Shown here piece after piece: positions 53,526 to 61,632 of a DNA stretch of 64,000 bases (the stretch's first letter is position 1; every line of letters starts with the position of its first letter). Under the pieces are notes generated by a model, which worked only from the letters and a program-made list of their open reading frames with translations, was not told the origin of the DNA and made no database searches. The position numbers were made by a program, and so were the translations under genes. Location: contig NZ_JAPEPB010000002.1 of assembly GCF_026340565.1 (NCBI RefSeq), forward strand, positions 124,001 through 188,000, given 5' to 3'. This stretch comes from Kitasatospora sp. NBC_01287 (GTDB lineage: Bacteria; Actinomycetota; Actinomycetes; Streptomycetales; Streptomycetaceae).

Positions 53526-55166
53526 ATGGTGCACGGCACGCCGCCCTCCGAGCCAGGAGTACCGGCCCGCATCATCGCGGGCCGGTACCGGCTGCACTCC
53601 CCCATCGGTGCGGGCGGCATGGGTGAGGTCTGGCAGGCGTACGATGAACGCCTGGACCGCCGGGTGGCGGTGAAGATGATGCTGGCCGAAAGCCCGCTTC
53701 CGCCCGGATTCCAGGGCGCGGCCTTCGAAGAGACCCTGCAGACCCGCCGCGCCCGTTTCCTGCGCGAGGTCCAGATCACCGCCGGCATCGAACACCTTGG
53801 TGTTCCCGCTGTCTTCGACACAGGCACTGATGAGGCCAGCGGACGCCTGTTCGTGGTCATGCAGCTCCTCCAGGGCCGAGAACTGCAGACCTTCATCGAC
53901 GAAACCGACTACGAACACGAGACGGTCCCCGTCTCCTGGGCCGCGGCCGTCGGCGCCCAGATCGCCTCCGTCCTCGACACCGTGCACCACCACGACGTCG
54001 TCCACCGCGACATCAAGCCCTCCAACCTGATGATCACCCCTGGAGGGGTAGTCAAGGTCCTCGACTTCGGCGTCGCCGCCCTGCGCGGAGTCGGCACCCT
54101 GCCCCGGCTCACCCAGGTCGGCATGACCGTGGGAACCCCGCCCTACATGTCACCCGAGCAGAGCCTAGCGAACGCCGTAGGCCCCGCCGCCGACGTCTAC
54201 GCCCTCGCCTGCGTACTCCACGAACTCCTGACCGGGAAGCCACCCTTCACCCCCGACGACAGTCGCTCTCACATGTGGCACCACGTCCACACCCCAGCCC
54301 CGCCGATCCGCACCCTGCGCCCGGACGTGCCGGTCGACATCGAGGCTCTGCTCTTGGCGATGCTCACCAAGGAATCCGAGCAGCGCATGGGCGCGATGGA
54401 GGTCTATGACGCTCTCTTGCCCCTCGTTCATGTCAACGCCCAAACCCTCGCTGCGACCGGCGATGGTGTCCTCGACCCTCGACTGCCGTTCCTCCGCCCC
54501 TTTGGTGGTCGGCCGCGCACTGCCGGCGTCGTTGCCTCCTACACGCCCACCGTGGTTGTTCCCTCGCCACTCGCGGTTCCTGCCGCAGCGGTGCAGGAAG
54601 GCGCCGTCGCATTGGCCGAGCAAGAGGCAGACGCGATTTCGGACCGTGCGGCTCGGCTGGCTCAGGAAGGCCAGTTCACCCAGGCCGTCGACGTTCTGGA
54701 TAGCGCCATCGCAAGGGCCACGGATCCAGAGCTCAGGGAAGGCATGCAGTTCAGCCTCGCCCAAGTGAAGTTCCTGGCCGGAAGCCACCGCGAGGCCCTC
54801 GCCCTGTTCGAGCCCCTCGCCCACGAATACACGAACCGCTATGACGGTGACGACGAGCAAGCACAGCTGTGTTGGTACTACACCGCGCAGTGCCGGATGG
54901 AACTTGGTGAAGCGAGCGCCGCCATTCGGGCCTTCGACCATGTCGCGGAGAACACGCCTGCTTCCGACGACGAGGACGCCGTCAACCGCCACCTGGATAC
55001 CCTCGCCCGGCTCATGAGTCTGTATGCAGCGACGGAAAACCTCCCCCAGGCACTGGACATCGGCGACCGACTCCGAACGGAGACCTCCCACCTGCGGGGA
55101 AGCGATTGGCCAGGGCTAGCGCAGATCGACGCCTATCTCCACCGCCTTCGCCGAGACCTGGGCTAA
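53526..55166 (+). CDS. Serine/threonine protein kinase with C-terminal TPR repeats
   Basis: A 546-residue soluble kinase. The glycine loop is IGAGGMGEVWQAYD, ATP Lys is K49 in VAVKMM, the catalytic loop is HRDIKPSNLM (D162), DFG is LDFGVAAL and the APE-like motif is PPYMSPEQS. All key residues are present. After a Pro-rich linker, residues about 365-545 carry three or more TPR-like helical hairpins (AARLAQEGQFTQAVDVLDSA, FLAGSHREALALFEPLAHE, and ELGEASAAIRAFDHVAE). There is no membrane helix or PASTA domain. It lies 76 bp after hsdR on the same strand and may be part of the defence operon. Confidence 0.9.
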   Translation: MVHGTPPSEPGVPARIIAGRYRLHSPIGAGGMGEVWQAYDERLDRRVAVKMMLAESPLPPGFQGAAFEETLQTRRARFLREVQITAGIEHLGVPAVFDTGTDEASGRLFVVMQLLQGRELQTFIDETDYEHETVPVSWAAAVGAQIASVLDTVHHHDVVHRDIKPSNLMITPGGVVKVLDFGVAALRGVGTLPRLTQVGMTVGTPPYMSPEQSLANAVGPAADVYALACVLHELLTGKPPFTPDDSRSHMWHHVHTPAPPIRTLRPDVPVDIEALLLAMLTKESEQRMGAMEVYDALLPLVHVNAQTLAATGDGVLDPRLPFLRPFGGRPRTAGVVASYTPTVVVPSPLAVPAAAVQEGAVALAEQEADAISDRAARLAQEGQFTQAVDVLDSAIARATDPELREGMQFSLAQVKFLAGSHREALALFEPLAHEYTNRYDGDDEQAQLCWYYTAQCRMELGEASAAIRAFDHVAENTPASDDEDAVNRHLDTLARLMSLYAATENLPQALDIGDRLRTETSHLRGSDWPGLAQIDAYLHRLRRDLG

Positions 55167-55275
55167 TTGCTAGGAGAGGAGCTATGCAACAGGTTCGCTG
55201 ATCGGTGCTAGACGGGTACACCGGGGGCGTGGAAGCCAGTGCGGAGGCTGCCCCGGTCTCATCATCGTCGCTTGA

Positions 55276-55301
55276 AGACCCGTGCGCGTCGGGCCGGGTC
55301 T
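55276..55301. terminator. Hairpin between convergent kinase and DUF6615 genes
   Basis: AGACCCG (55276-55282) and CGGGTCT (55295-55301) pair perfectly with a 12-nt loop. Confidence 0.4.
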
Positions 55302-55308
55302 GAAGAGA

Positions 55309-56277
55309 TCAGAGATGGACGAGGACCATGCCGGCGAGGCGCTCAGCCCCGACGGGTGGCCCGGCTCCGTTCATGACGGGCTCGACGTACTTAGGAAGCC
55401 TCCGCCGGAGGCCGCATAGGACGTCGGCGTAGTACGGCGCGGAGAAATATGCACGGTCCGCAGGCACGGTGCGGAAGACCGCATCCCGGTTCAGGATCAT
55501 AGGTAGCTCGCGTTCCATGACCTGATCGAAGACCCCGCTCCCCATTTTCGAGACGATATCGAAGATGGCCTTGGCGATCTCTCGAGGGCCGTATTGCCGG
55601 TCCTCCAAGAACTTTCGGAGCTCGCCTCGGAGTTGGTACAGGTTCGAGTCCTTGATCTCGGGGGTGAAGACGTTCCGGTCGATGGCGTCTTCAAGTGGGA
55701 GCCCGATAGAGAAAGCCTTCAGACCCGCTTGACGTGGGGCGCACACAGCCAGCTGCTGGGCCGCTAGGGCGGGAAGCAGAAGGATGCTGGCGCGCTCGCA
55801 ACGTAGGCAGGATGGGTCGACCTGAGGAACCCCCTCCTGCCGGGAGGCGCAGGCCGGGCAGTGGCGGGCCCCGCCCCGGTATGTCAGATCGCCGCAGTAG
55901 AGAGCGTAGACGGCTGGCACATTGAAGCGGTCGGCGGTCCTGAGGAGATCAGCCATCTGCTTGCTCGTGTTGTCGGGGTGCTTGAAATCGACGGTGAATC
56001 CCGTTTTGATGGGCTTCAGCTTCTTGGCTTGGACGAGAAGGCCGAAGCATTCGCCAGTCAGGTCGACGAACCACCAAAGCCAGTCCGCACCGACCTGACC
56101 TTCGTGTGTCCGCGCGAATTCAACATAGCGGACCTCTGGGTGTGCCTTCATCAGTAGCTGAACGGTGGTTTCTTCCTCGCCCCACTCGCGGTCCTGCAGG
56201 GCGCTTTCCCGGACATGGTCCTCGACGGCCAGGCGGCCCCGGGTGAAAGCGGCGAGGACGTCGGCATGGCTCGGCAC
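55309..56277 (-). CDS. DUF6615-family protein, putative PD-(D/E)XK-like nuclease
   Basis: About 322 residues. ENxxGEE-like REWGEEETTVQLLMK, then EFARTHEGQVGADWLWWFVD and FGLLVQAKKL form a D-x-n-Q-A-K core reminiscent of the E/Q-x-K active site of restriction-like nucleases. A Zn-ribbon-like CPAC...CLRC pair follows, and a long C-terminal helical part. GTG at 56277 is chosen, though the frame stays open to a GTG at 56478; the intervening 67 residues are His/Tyr/Pro-rich and look non-coding. It faces the kinase gene at the end of the defence block. Confidence 0.7.
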   Translation of the reverse strand: MPSHADVLAAFTRGRLAVEDHVRESALQDREWGEEETTVQLLMKAHPEVRYVEFARTHEGQVGADWLWWFVDLTGECFGLLVQAKKLKPIKTGFTVDFKHPDNTSKQMADLLRTADRFNVPAVYALYCGDLTYRGGARHCPACASRQEGVPQVDPSCLRCERASILLLPALAAQQLAVCAPRQAGLKAFSIGLPLEDAIDRNVFTPEIKDSNLYQLRGELRKFLEDRQYGPREIAKAIFDIVSKMGSGVFDQVMERELPMILNRDAVFRTVPADRAYFSAPYYADVLCGLRRRLPKYVEPVMNGAGPPVGAERLAGMVLVHL

Positions 56278-56752
56278 GGGGATGGTGATCCTTCCGGTGG
56301 CAGCTGAGCCGGCCGTGCGGGGCGACGGCGTGACAGGCTTGAAGTGAGGGTAGGTCAGTTGTCCACCACTAGAGTAGGCATTCCTCCGTGGCTGAGGGTA
56401 GTGTCCCCTGAAATGGTGGAGCGGTCCGTGCCAATAGTCGTGCGGTGGGGAGTAGTTCGTGCTGGCTCGGTAGGACACCGGTAATGAGCCGCCACAGGCA
56501 CCACCTGGACAGGCCAGCCCCAGAACCGGACGATTGACCTGCGTCGGTCGTTACGGCCGACGACGGCTATCGGCAGCGAGTGTGGGCCACAGGATGGCGG
56601 GAAGGGTCTGGGCGAAGTAGTCGCCTTAGAGCGTTGTGGTGAACCGCTCTGTAGCTCGATGAGCTGCGGTTTCCTCAGCACGGTGGTGTGTGGATGGCTT
56701 CTTCAGGGCAGCCAGCTGACGGTTGGTTGGGTCGGTGGTGGAGGTGTCGTTC

Positions 56753-57409
56753 GTGCCGTCGGTGATTGCGTTGCTGGAGCGTCGTGAGGCGCGGGCCCGG
56801 GAAGAGTTGGATGCCTGGCAGGAGCTGCTGCGCGAGGCCCAGGAGCAGGTGGCTGTCCATCAGGAGCGGTTGGAGTGTGCGCGGATCGGCCGGGAGGAGG
56901 TGCTGCGTGCGCTGGCGGAGGAGGCCGAGGCCGTGATGGTGCAGCCGCTGACTGCGGTGACGCCCACCGCTCGCGCGCTGGCGCCGGTGACGGCACCGCA
57001 AGTGCCGCCGCAGCCGCCGCACGAGGCGGGGGACGGCGTGCCGGAGCCGGCAGTGCCCGCGGTGCCTTCGGTCCTGCGGACGGGTTACGATCCGCGGCCG
57101 CCTGCGTGGCAGCCGGGCCTGGGCGTGGAGGTGCTGGCCGGGGCCTATCGGCAGGTCTTCGATGTGGTCGCGGGTGCGGGTGCCCCGGTGGCGGTCAAGG
57201 CGTTGACTGTCGCGCTGGGGCGGGACGCAGAGCGGCTGAAGGAGATCGAGAAGGTCCGTCACCGGGCCTATGCGCTGCAGGCCAGGGGCTGGCTGGGGCG
57301 GGTGCCGGGCGGGTTGTTCATCCCCGCGCCGGGCCCGGCGCGGGGAGCCGGTGCGGGCGGAACTCGGGCCAGTGCAGGCGCTGGCGGGCCATCCGCCGGC
57401 CGAGGGTGA
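56753..57409 (+). CDS. Passenger protein of the IS5-like element, coiled coil plus winged-helix-like domain
   Basis: A 218-residue protein. The N-terminal 60 residues are a coiled coil (ALLERREARAREELDAWQEL). A Pro/Ala linker follows, then residues 130-200 resemble a compact winged helix (VKALTVALGRDAERLKEIEKV, with ALQARGWLGRVPGGLFIP). GGAGG lies about 8 nt before the GTG at 56753. From memory, similar coiled-coil-wing proteins are numerous in streptomycete mobile DNA. The last 30 residues are Gly/Ala-rich and overlap the transposase end. Function unknown. Confidence 0.6.
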   Translation: MPSVIALLERREARAREELDAWQELLREAQEQVAVHQERLECARIGREEVLRALAEEAEAVMVQPLTAVTPTARALAPVTAPQVPPQPPHEAGDGVPEPAVPAVPSVLRTGYDPRPPAWQPGLGVEVLAGAYRQVFDVVAGAGAPVAVKALTVALGRDAERLKEIEKVRHRAYALQARGWLGRVPGGLFIPAPGPARGAGAGGTRASAGAGGPSAGRG

Positions 57410-58283
57410 TCGAGGCGGCCCACCACACCATCTGCACGTGGTGGTCGTCGCGGCGCTCGTGGTCGCGGTTCAGGCGCCGCGAGCGCGAGAGCCAGCCGAG
57501 CGTGCGCTCCACCACCCACCTGCGCGCCAGTACCCTGAACCCCTTGGTTCCGTCGGTGCGCTTGACCACCTCCACTCTCACCCCGTGCGCGGCGAAGGCG
57601 TCGGCCAGTTCCTGGCCCTGGTAGGCGGAGTCCGTCCACACGAGTTCGAGCAGCCGTCCGGGCTCGGCCATGAATGCCTCGAGCAACTCCGGGGCGGCCT
57701 TGGAGTCGTGCACGTTGGCCGCGGTGACGGTGACCTCCAGCAGCAGTCCGCCGGTGTCGGTCAGGACGTGGCGCTTGCGCCCGTCGCGCAGCTTGCCGCC
57801 GTCGAAGCCGCGTGAGGTGGCCGGACAGGTCTCCGAGCCGTCCACGGACTGAGAGTCGATGATGCCCGCGCTCGGCTCCGTCGCCTTGCCCTGCTTCTTG
57901 CGCTCGGTGCGGCGCAAGCGCTGGTAGAGCTCGCGGATGTAGCCGTGGCGGCGCCAGCGGCGGAAGAAGTCGTACACCGCCCGCCAGAAGGGGTAGTCCG
58001 CAGGCAGATTGCGCCACTTGACGCCATTGTCGACCAGATAGCGCACCGCGTCGATCACCCCCCGGTGGCAGTGCGCCTCAGGGCGTCCGCCCTTCCCCTC
58101 CAGCCAGGCGGGCATCGGCATCGCGCCGCGGATCACCGCCCATTCGGCGTCCGTCATGTCGCTGTCGTAGCGCGGCGCGCGGTGCCCCTCCCCGATCGCC
58201 CCGTACAGGTGCACGTAGCAGTCACACCCCGGAGTGAGCGCAGTGGACTCGCCGGCACCGGGAGTGCTGAACTGGTTGGGCAA
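57318..58283 (-). CDS. IS5-family transposase
   Basis: A 321-residue DDE transposase. N-terminal DUF4096-type domain: MTDAEWAVIRGAMPMPAWLE and AVRYLVDNGVKWRNLPADYP. DDE core: first D in IIDSQSVDGSE, second D in VWTDSAYQGQ, and E in RRWVVERTLGWLSRSRRLNRD. The TTG start at 58283 keeps the GHRAPRYDSDMTDAEW leader commonly seen in this family; ATG at 58157 is an alternative. The reading frame appears intact. Confidence 0.9.
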   Translation of the reverse strand: MPNQFSTPGAGESTALTPGCDCYVHLYGAIGEGHRAPRYDSDMTDAEWAVIRGAMPMPAWLEGKGGRPEAHCHRGVIDAVRYLVDNGVKWRNLPADYPFWRAVYDFFRRWRRHGYIRELYQRLRRTERKKQGKATEPSAGIIDSQSVDGSETCPATSRGFDGGKLRDGRKRHVLTDTGGLLLEVTVTAANVHDSKAAPELLEAFMAEPGRLLELVWTDSAYQGQELADAFAAHGVRVEVVKRTDGTKGFRVLARRWVVERTLGWLSRSRRLNRDHERRDDHHVQMVWWAASITLGRRMARQRLHWPEFRPHRLPAPGPARG

Positions 58284-58433
58284 CGGGCCTCCTCGGGCGA
58301 AAGCGGTCTCGACAACCAGCTCTCTACCAAGGGGCCCGTTGCTTCACGCCCAAGCGGTCACGGGCACCTGCGTGCGAACGCTCACCCTCCCCACCTGCAA
58401 ACCTCGAACGCCGCACGGTTCACCACAACGCTC

Positions 58434-58679
58434 TTACTGAGGGCGGTCGGGTGGCGGGAACTCCAGCAGGCAGCCGTCGAGGCGCACCAACATGCGCTGG
58501 ACTGAGCCGTCGGGCAGGTGGACGTGGCGGTACAGGAACGGGTGTTGGGCGCCGTGCAGTGTGACCACTCCGTCCTCGAAAACGGCCCGACCGCTCGCTA
58601 TCGCCCGCAGACTGAGGTCGGTGCCCGCCGAGTGGGCGTCCCTGTCCCGGCTGCTTGGGCGCCGGTGCCGCCCAGCCAC
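58434..58679 (-). CDS. Small protein following the Nudix gene, ends at the IS insertion point
   Basis: An 81-residue reading frame that starts at a GTG 3 bp after the Nudix stop. The C-terminal half (FEDGVVTLHGAQHPFLYRHV, then HLPDGSVQRMLVRLDGCLLE) is hydrophobic/beta-like and plausible. Its stop TAA is the TTA target duplication of the IS5-like element, so the IS landed exactly at this stop codon. Excision would restore the same stop. No family recognised. Confidence 0.45.
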   Translation of the reverse strand: MAGRHRRPSSRDRDAHSAGTDLSLRAIASGRAVFEDGVVTLHGAQHPFLYRHVHLPDGSVQRMLVRLDGCLLEFPPPDRPQ

Positions 58680-58682
58680 GGG

Positions 58683-59162
58683 TCAGGCTCCGACCAGGGC
58701 GCGGGGGTCGGCGTCGGCGTCCCAACCGTGCGTGGAGAAGCCGCGCCCTCCGTGCAGGTAGGCGACGAGCGCCTTGTGCGAGGTGGGGAACATCGGGGTG
58801 GGCAGAGCATCGACCGGTGCCCACGCGACGGACACGTGCTTGTCCGGCTCGGTGTTCGTCAGCTCGCCCTGCCAGGTCGTCGTGGCGAAGACGGACAGCA
58901 GGAACGGGCCCCGGCCGTCCCACCCTGCCTTGACCTGGATCGTGTGCACCAGGCTCAGCTTCTGCGGATCAACAATCAGACCGGTCTCCTCCAGGACCTC
59001 GCGTGCCGCCGCCTCATCCAGCCGTTCACCCTCCTCCGCCTTTCCTCCCGGGATCGTGAACGCTGGCGTCTTGGCCCAACTGTCGTTCGCGTAGTGGATG
59101 ACGGCGACCCGTCCGGTGGCCTGGTCGTGAACGATGGTGCTGACGGCCTGACGAAGAGTCAT
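58683..59162 (-). CDS. Nudix hydrolase (MutT-like)
   Basis: A 159-residue protein. The Nudix box has G-x5-E-x7-REVLEETGL (beginning GGKAEEGERLDEAAA). The flanking strands are TIVHDQATGRVAVIHYAND and LLSVFATTTWQGE. The start is the ATG at 59160-59162. The substrate could be an oxidised nucleotide or other nucleoside diphosphate derivative, which cannot be told here. A small gene follows, almost touching it. Confidence 0.88.
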   Translation of the reverse strand: MTLRQAVSTIVHDQATGRVAVIHYANDSWAKTPAFTIPGGKAEEGERLDEAAAREVLEETGLIVDPQKLSLVHTIQVKAGWDGRGPFLLSVFATTTWQGELTNTEPDKHVSVAWAPVDALPTPMFPTSHKALVAYLHGGRGFSTHGWDADADPRALVGA

Positions 59163-59403
59163 CACGATGGTGTTCCCAACTTCCTTGGTGGAGATCAGAA
59201 CTGGACGGACTGCTCGTACAACAGGGCAAACGGTAGGGGCGGTTGCGGATCCCTTCGTGTCGGCTTTCGAGATGACGATCCTGGCAGTCGAGGGCCTGGG
59301 CGGTAGCAAGTCGGCTCGGGAGTCACCCGATCGTGGCAACATCAGTTCGAGGCCGGCCTGCGGCCGAGCGGCGGGCCGAGGCCGTCGGTGCGGCGCCAGT
59401 CGG

Positions 59404-60012
59404 TCAGATGAGCCGGAGAGCACAGGTGATGAAGTCGCGTGCGGCGGGCGCTCCCTGAGCGCTGTCACGCAGCAGGTCGAAAGCGCGCTGGAAGAGGGTG
59501 ACGCCGTCCGGGCCGGTGATCGTGTGCGGGCCGGCGTAGCCCTCGGTCTCGACCCGGCTCCCGTCGTAGATCGTGAATCCGCCGCCCGGGTAGACGCGCA
59601 GTCGGGCGCGAGCGGGGATGACGGTGACGGTCAGACCAGGGCGGTCGAGCACCTCGAGCAGGTGCCGCAGCTGGGCACGCATCACCGCGGGCTCGATGGC
59701 GGTCAGCAGCGCCTGCTCCCCCAGCAGGACGTCGTGAGTGCGGTATGCCTCACCCAGGTACCGGGCGCGGGCGAGGCGGGCGTCGAGGCCGGCCTCGATG
59801 TCATCGGGCAGCTGGTGCAAGTCGGCGACGCTGCGCAGGACCGCGCGGGCGTACTCGGGGATCTGGCAGGCGCCCCAGATAAGGTCGGGACAGTAGACGG
59901 CCTGGTGCCTGGCTCCGCTGGTCAGGTCTAGGTACGCCTGCTGGGTGGGGCCGGTACCGCGTTGCAGCAGATGATCCTTGCTGGCCGGGGCGAGGGGCGG
60001 TTCAGGGCACAC
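59404..60012 (-). CDS. DUF5753 protein without the usual N-terminal HTH
   Basis: A 202-residue protein that corresponds to the DUF5753 sensor domain: LIWGACQIPEYARAVLRS, LGEAYRTHDVLLGEQALLTA, PGLTVTVIPARAR and VTLFQRAFDLLRDSA. In the Scr1-type DNA-binding proteins of streptomycetes this domain follows an HTH of about 70 residues. Here the frame opens directly on it from a GTG, and the 170 bp upstream encode no HTH in any frame seen. It may be a truncated regulator, or one that needs a partner. Confidence 0.75.
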   Translation of the reverse strand: MCPEPPLAPASKDHLLQRGTGPTQQAYLDLTSGARHQAVYCPDLIWGACQIPEYARAVLRSVADLHQLPDDIEAGLDARLARARYLGEAYRTHDVLLGEQALLTAIEPAVMRAQLRHLLEVLDRPGLTVTVIPARARLRVYPGGGFTIYDGSRVETEGYAGPHTITGPDGVTLFQRAFDLLRDSAQGAPAARDFITCALRLI

Positions 60013-60185
60013 GGGTGGCTCCCGTTGATGGTGGGCGCTGGGGACTCAGCTGTCGGGCAGAGTTGGGCCGGAGTCGGGTCGATCTCAGGGACGGGCACCG
60101 GGCCGAACCGTGTCGCAAGCACGACGGCATGGCAGCAGCGCTCGGCACCGAGCGTCTGAAAGATCGCGCGAGTATGGGACTTCAA

Positions 60186-61630
60186 CTACAGGTCGCGAGG
60201 GACGGGGGCATCGGGCGCGGCGAGGGCGAACAGCAGCCGGGGGCCGAGCCCCACAGTGTGGCCGCTGCCCATAAGCAGGACGGTGTCGCGGGGGCCAGCG
60301 AGTTTGGCGAGCAGGTGCTCGACGCCGGCTGCGGGGAGGTCTTCGCCGGGCAGGTCGGGGGTGTGGAGGTGGTTGTCCAGGCCGCCGATGGTGGCAGCGC
60401 GCGCGATGGCGCCGGTTCCGGTGGGCAGGTCGGGGTTGTCGGCCCGGCGCCGGTCGTACAGCGGCAGCAGCACCAGTTCGTCGACGGCGGCGAGCTCGGC
60501 GCCGATGTCCTTGGCCTGGGCGAGCGTGCGCGACCAATGGGAGGGTTCGAAGACGGCGACGAGCCGGCCCGTCGTCAGGGAGCGGGCGGCCTTGAGGTCG
60601 TCAGCGATCTCGACCGGGTGCCGGGCGAGGGAGTCCATCACGGTGACGCCCTCTTGGCGCCCCAGGACGGTCAGGGACCGCTCGATGCCGCGGTACTGCT
60701 CCAGGCCACGCCCCAGGTCGCCGGGGTCGGCGTCGAGGGCGAGGGCGGCAGCCATCGCCAACGCTGCGGCCGTGGCCGCGTGGCGCCCGGGCAGCGGCAG
60801 GCGCAGCGCGTGTGTCCTGCCCTCCCAGTCGCTCAGCGTCAGGGTGCTACCAGCGCCGTCCGTGGTGAGCTTGGTGATCCGCAGATCGCTGCCGCGGACC
60901 TGACCGACGCTCACCACCCGCGGGCCCGGCTGGTGCTCGGCCAGGCGCTGGGCGAGTTGGGCGCAGCCGCTGTCCCAGGTCGGCAGCACCACGATCTGGC
61001 TGCGGCGGGCCAGTGCCTCCAGTTCCTCCAGCGCGGCGTCGTGGTTGTCGAAGTGGGGTGGGTTCGCCGTGACGGCGGTGATCACGGTCAGCGTGGGTGC
61101 GCAGCATCCGCCGAGGTCGGCGTCGGGGCCGAGCTCGGTGATCAGCAGGTCGCCGCCGCTGTGGTGCCCGGCAGGCTGTCCGACAGGCGGGGCGAGCAGC
61201 GTCCAGGCCGGATTGCGTAGTGCAGGGCGGCGGTGAGTGCCCCGGCGGTGAGCGTGGTGCTGTGGCTGCCGGCCACCACGATCGAGGTCGGGGCGGCGGC
61301 GATCAGCAGGCCCAGCGCGTCCGCGTGGTCCAGGACCGGCAGGCCCATGTCCTGGGCGCGCGTCGTTTCGGCGCCGCGGGCCAGCGAGTTCGCCCCCGAG
61401 GCGACGAGGGCGGACATGTCGGCGCGCACGTGGCCGCGATCGTGTCCGGGCAGGACACCGATCCCGAGAGCGGCCAGATGGTCGGGGACGTCCTGGGGGT
61501 GGGCGCAGCCGGTGGGGCGGGCGCCGCGCTCGGCCAGCACTTGAGCCAGGCCCGGCATACCCGGATCTGCGATCCCGATCAGGTGCGGGGCTGCCAGCAG
61601 TGCGGGACCGGTGTAGTCGAGGGGGTCCAT
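60186..61630 (-). pseudogene. MurC/Mpl-like Mur ligase, frameshifted and with a lost P-loop Lys
   Basis: Two reading frames together cover one Mur-ligase-like protein of about 481 residues. The N-terminal part (61142-61630) ends at GALTAALHYA. The C-terminal part (60186 upward) continues in the -1 frame with NPAWTLLAPP and GGDLLITELGPDADLGG. One base is missing near 61215. The ATP loop that is GTHGKTT in MurC reads GSHSTTL, so the Lys is absent, while MDSLARHPVEIADDL recalls the MurC DDYxHHPxE motif. Sequencing error cannot be excluded. It is the last gene of the operon, 2 bp after the CvnD-like gene. Confidence 0.75.
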
Positions 61631-61632
61631 GG

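Larger units (their letters stand above)
56629..58433. mobile_element. IS5-like insertion element, 1,805 bp, with passenger gene
   Basis: Perfect 18-bp terminal inverted repeats (GAGCGTTGTGGTGAACCG at 56629-56646; its complement at 58416-58433) are flanked by the direct repeat TTA (56626-56628 and 58434-58436). A 3-bp TNA duplication is typical of the IS1031 subgroup of IS5. It carries a transposase (minus strand) and an unrelated gene (plus strand) whose 3' ends overlap by 92 bp. An internal inverted repeat (58280-58289 and 58333-58342) lies upstream of the transposase. At 1.8 kb it is about twice the usual IS5 size, so nesting of two elements is an alternative. Confidence 0.75.

Noticed and set aside
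55183-55200. Mini reading frame ATG...TGA of five codons behind GAGAGGAG
   Set aside because: Too short to support; it probably reflects chance SD-like sequence in the kinase-DUF6615 gap.
57945-58505. Plus-strand frame opposite the IS5 transposase
   Set aside because: It is antisense to a transposase with clear catalytic motifs and crosses the IS terminal repeat.
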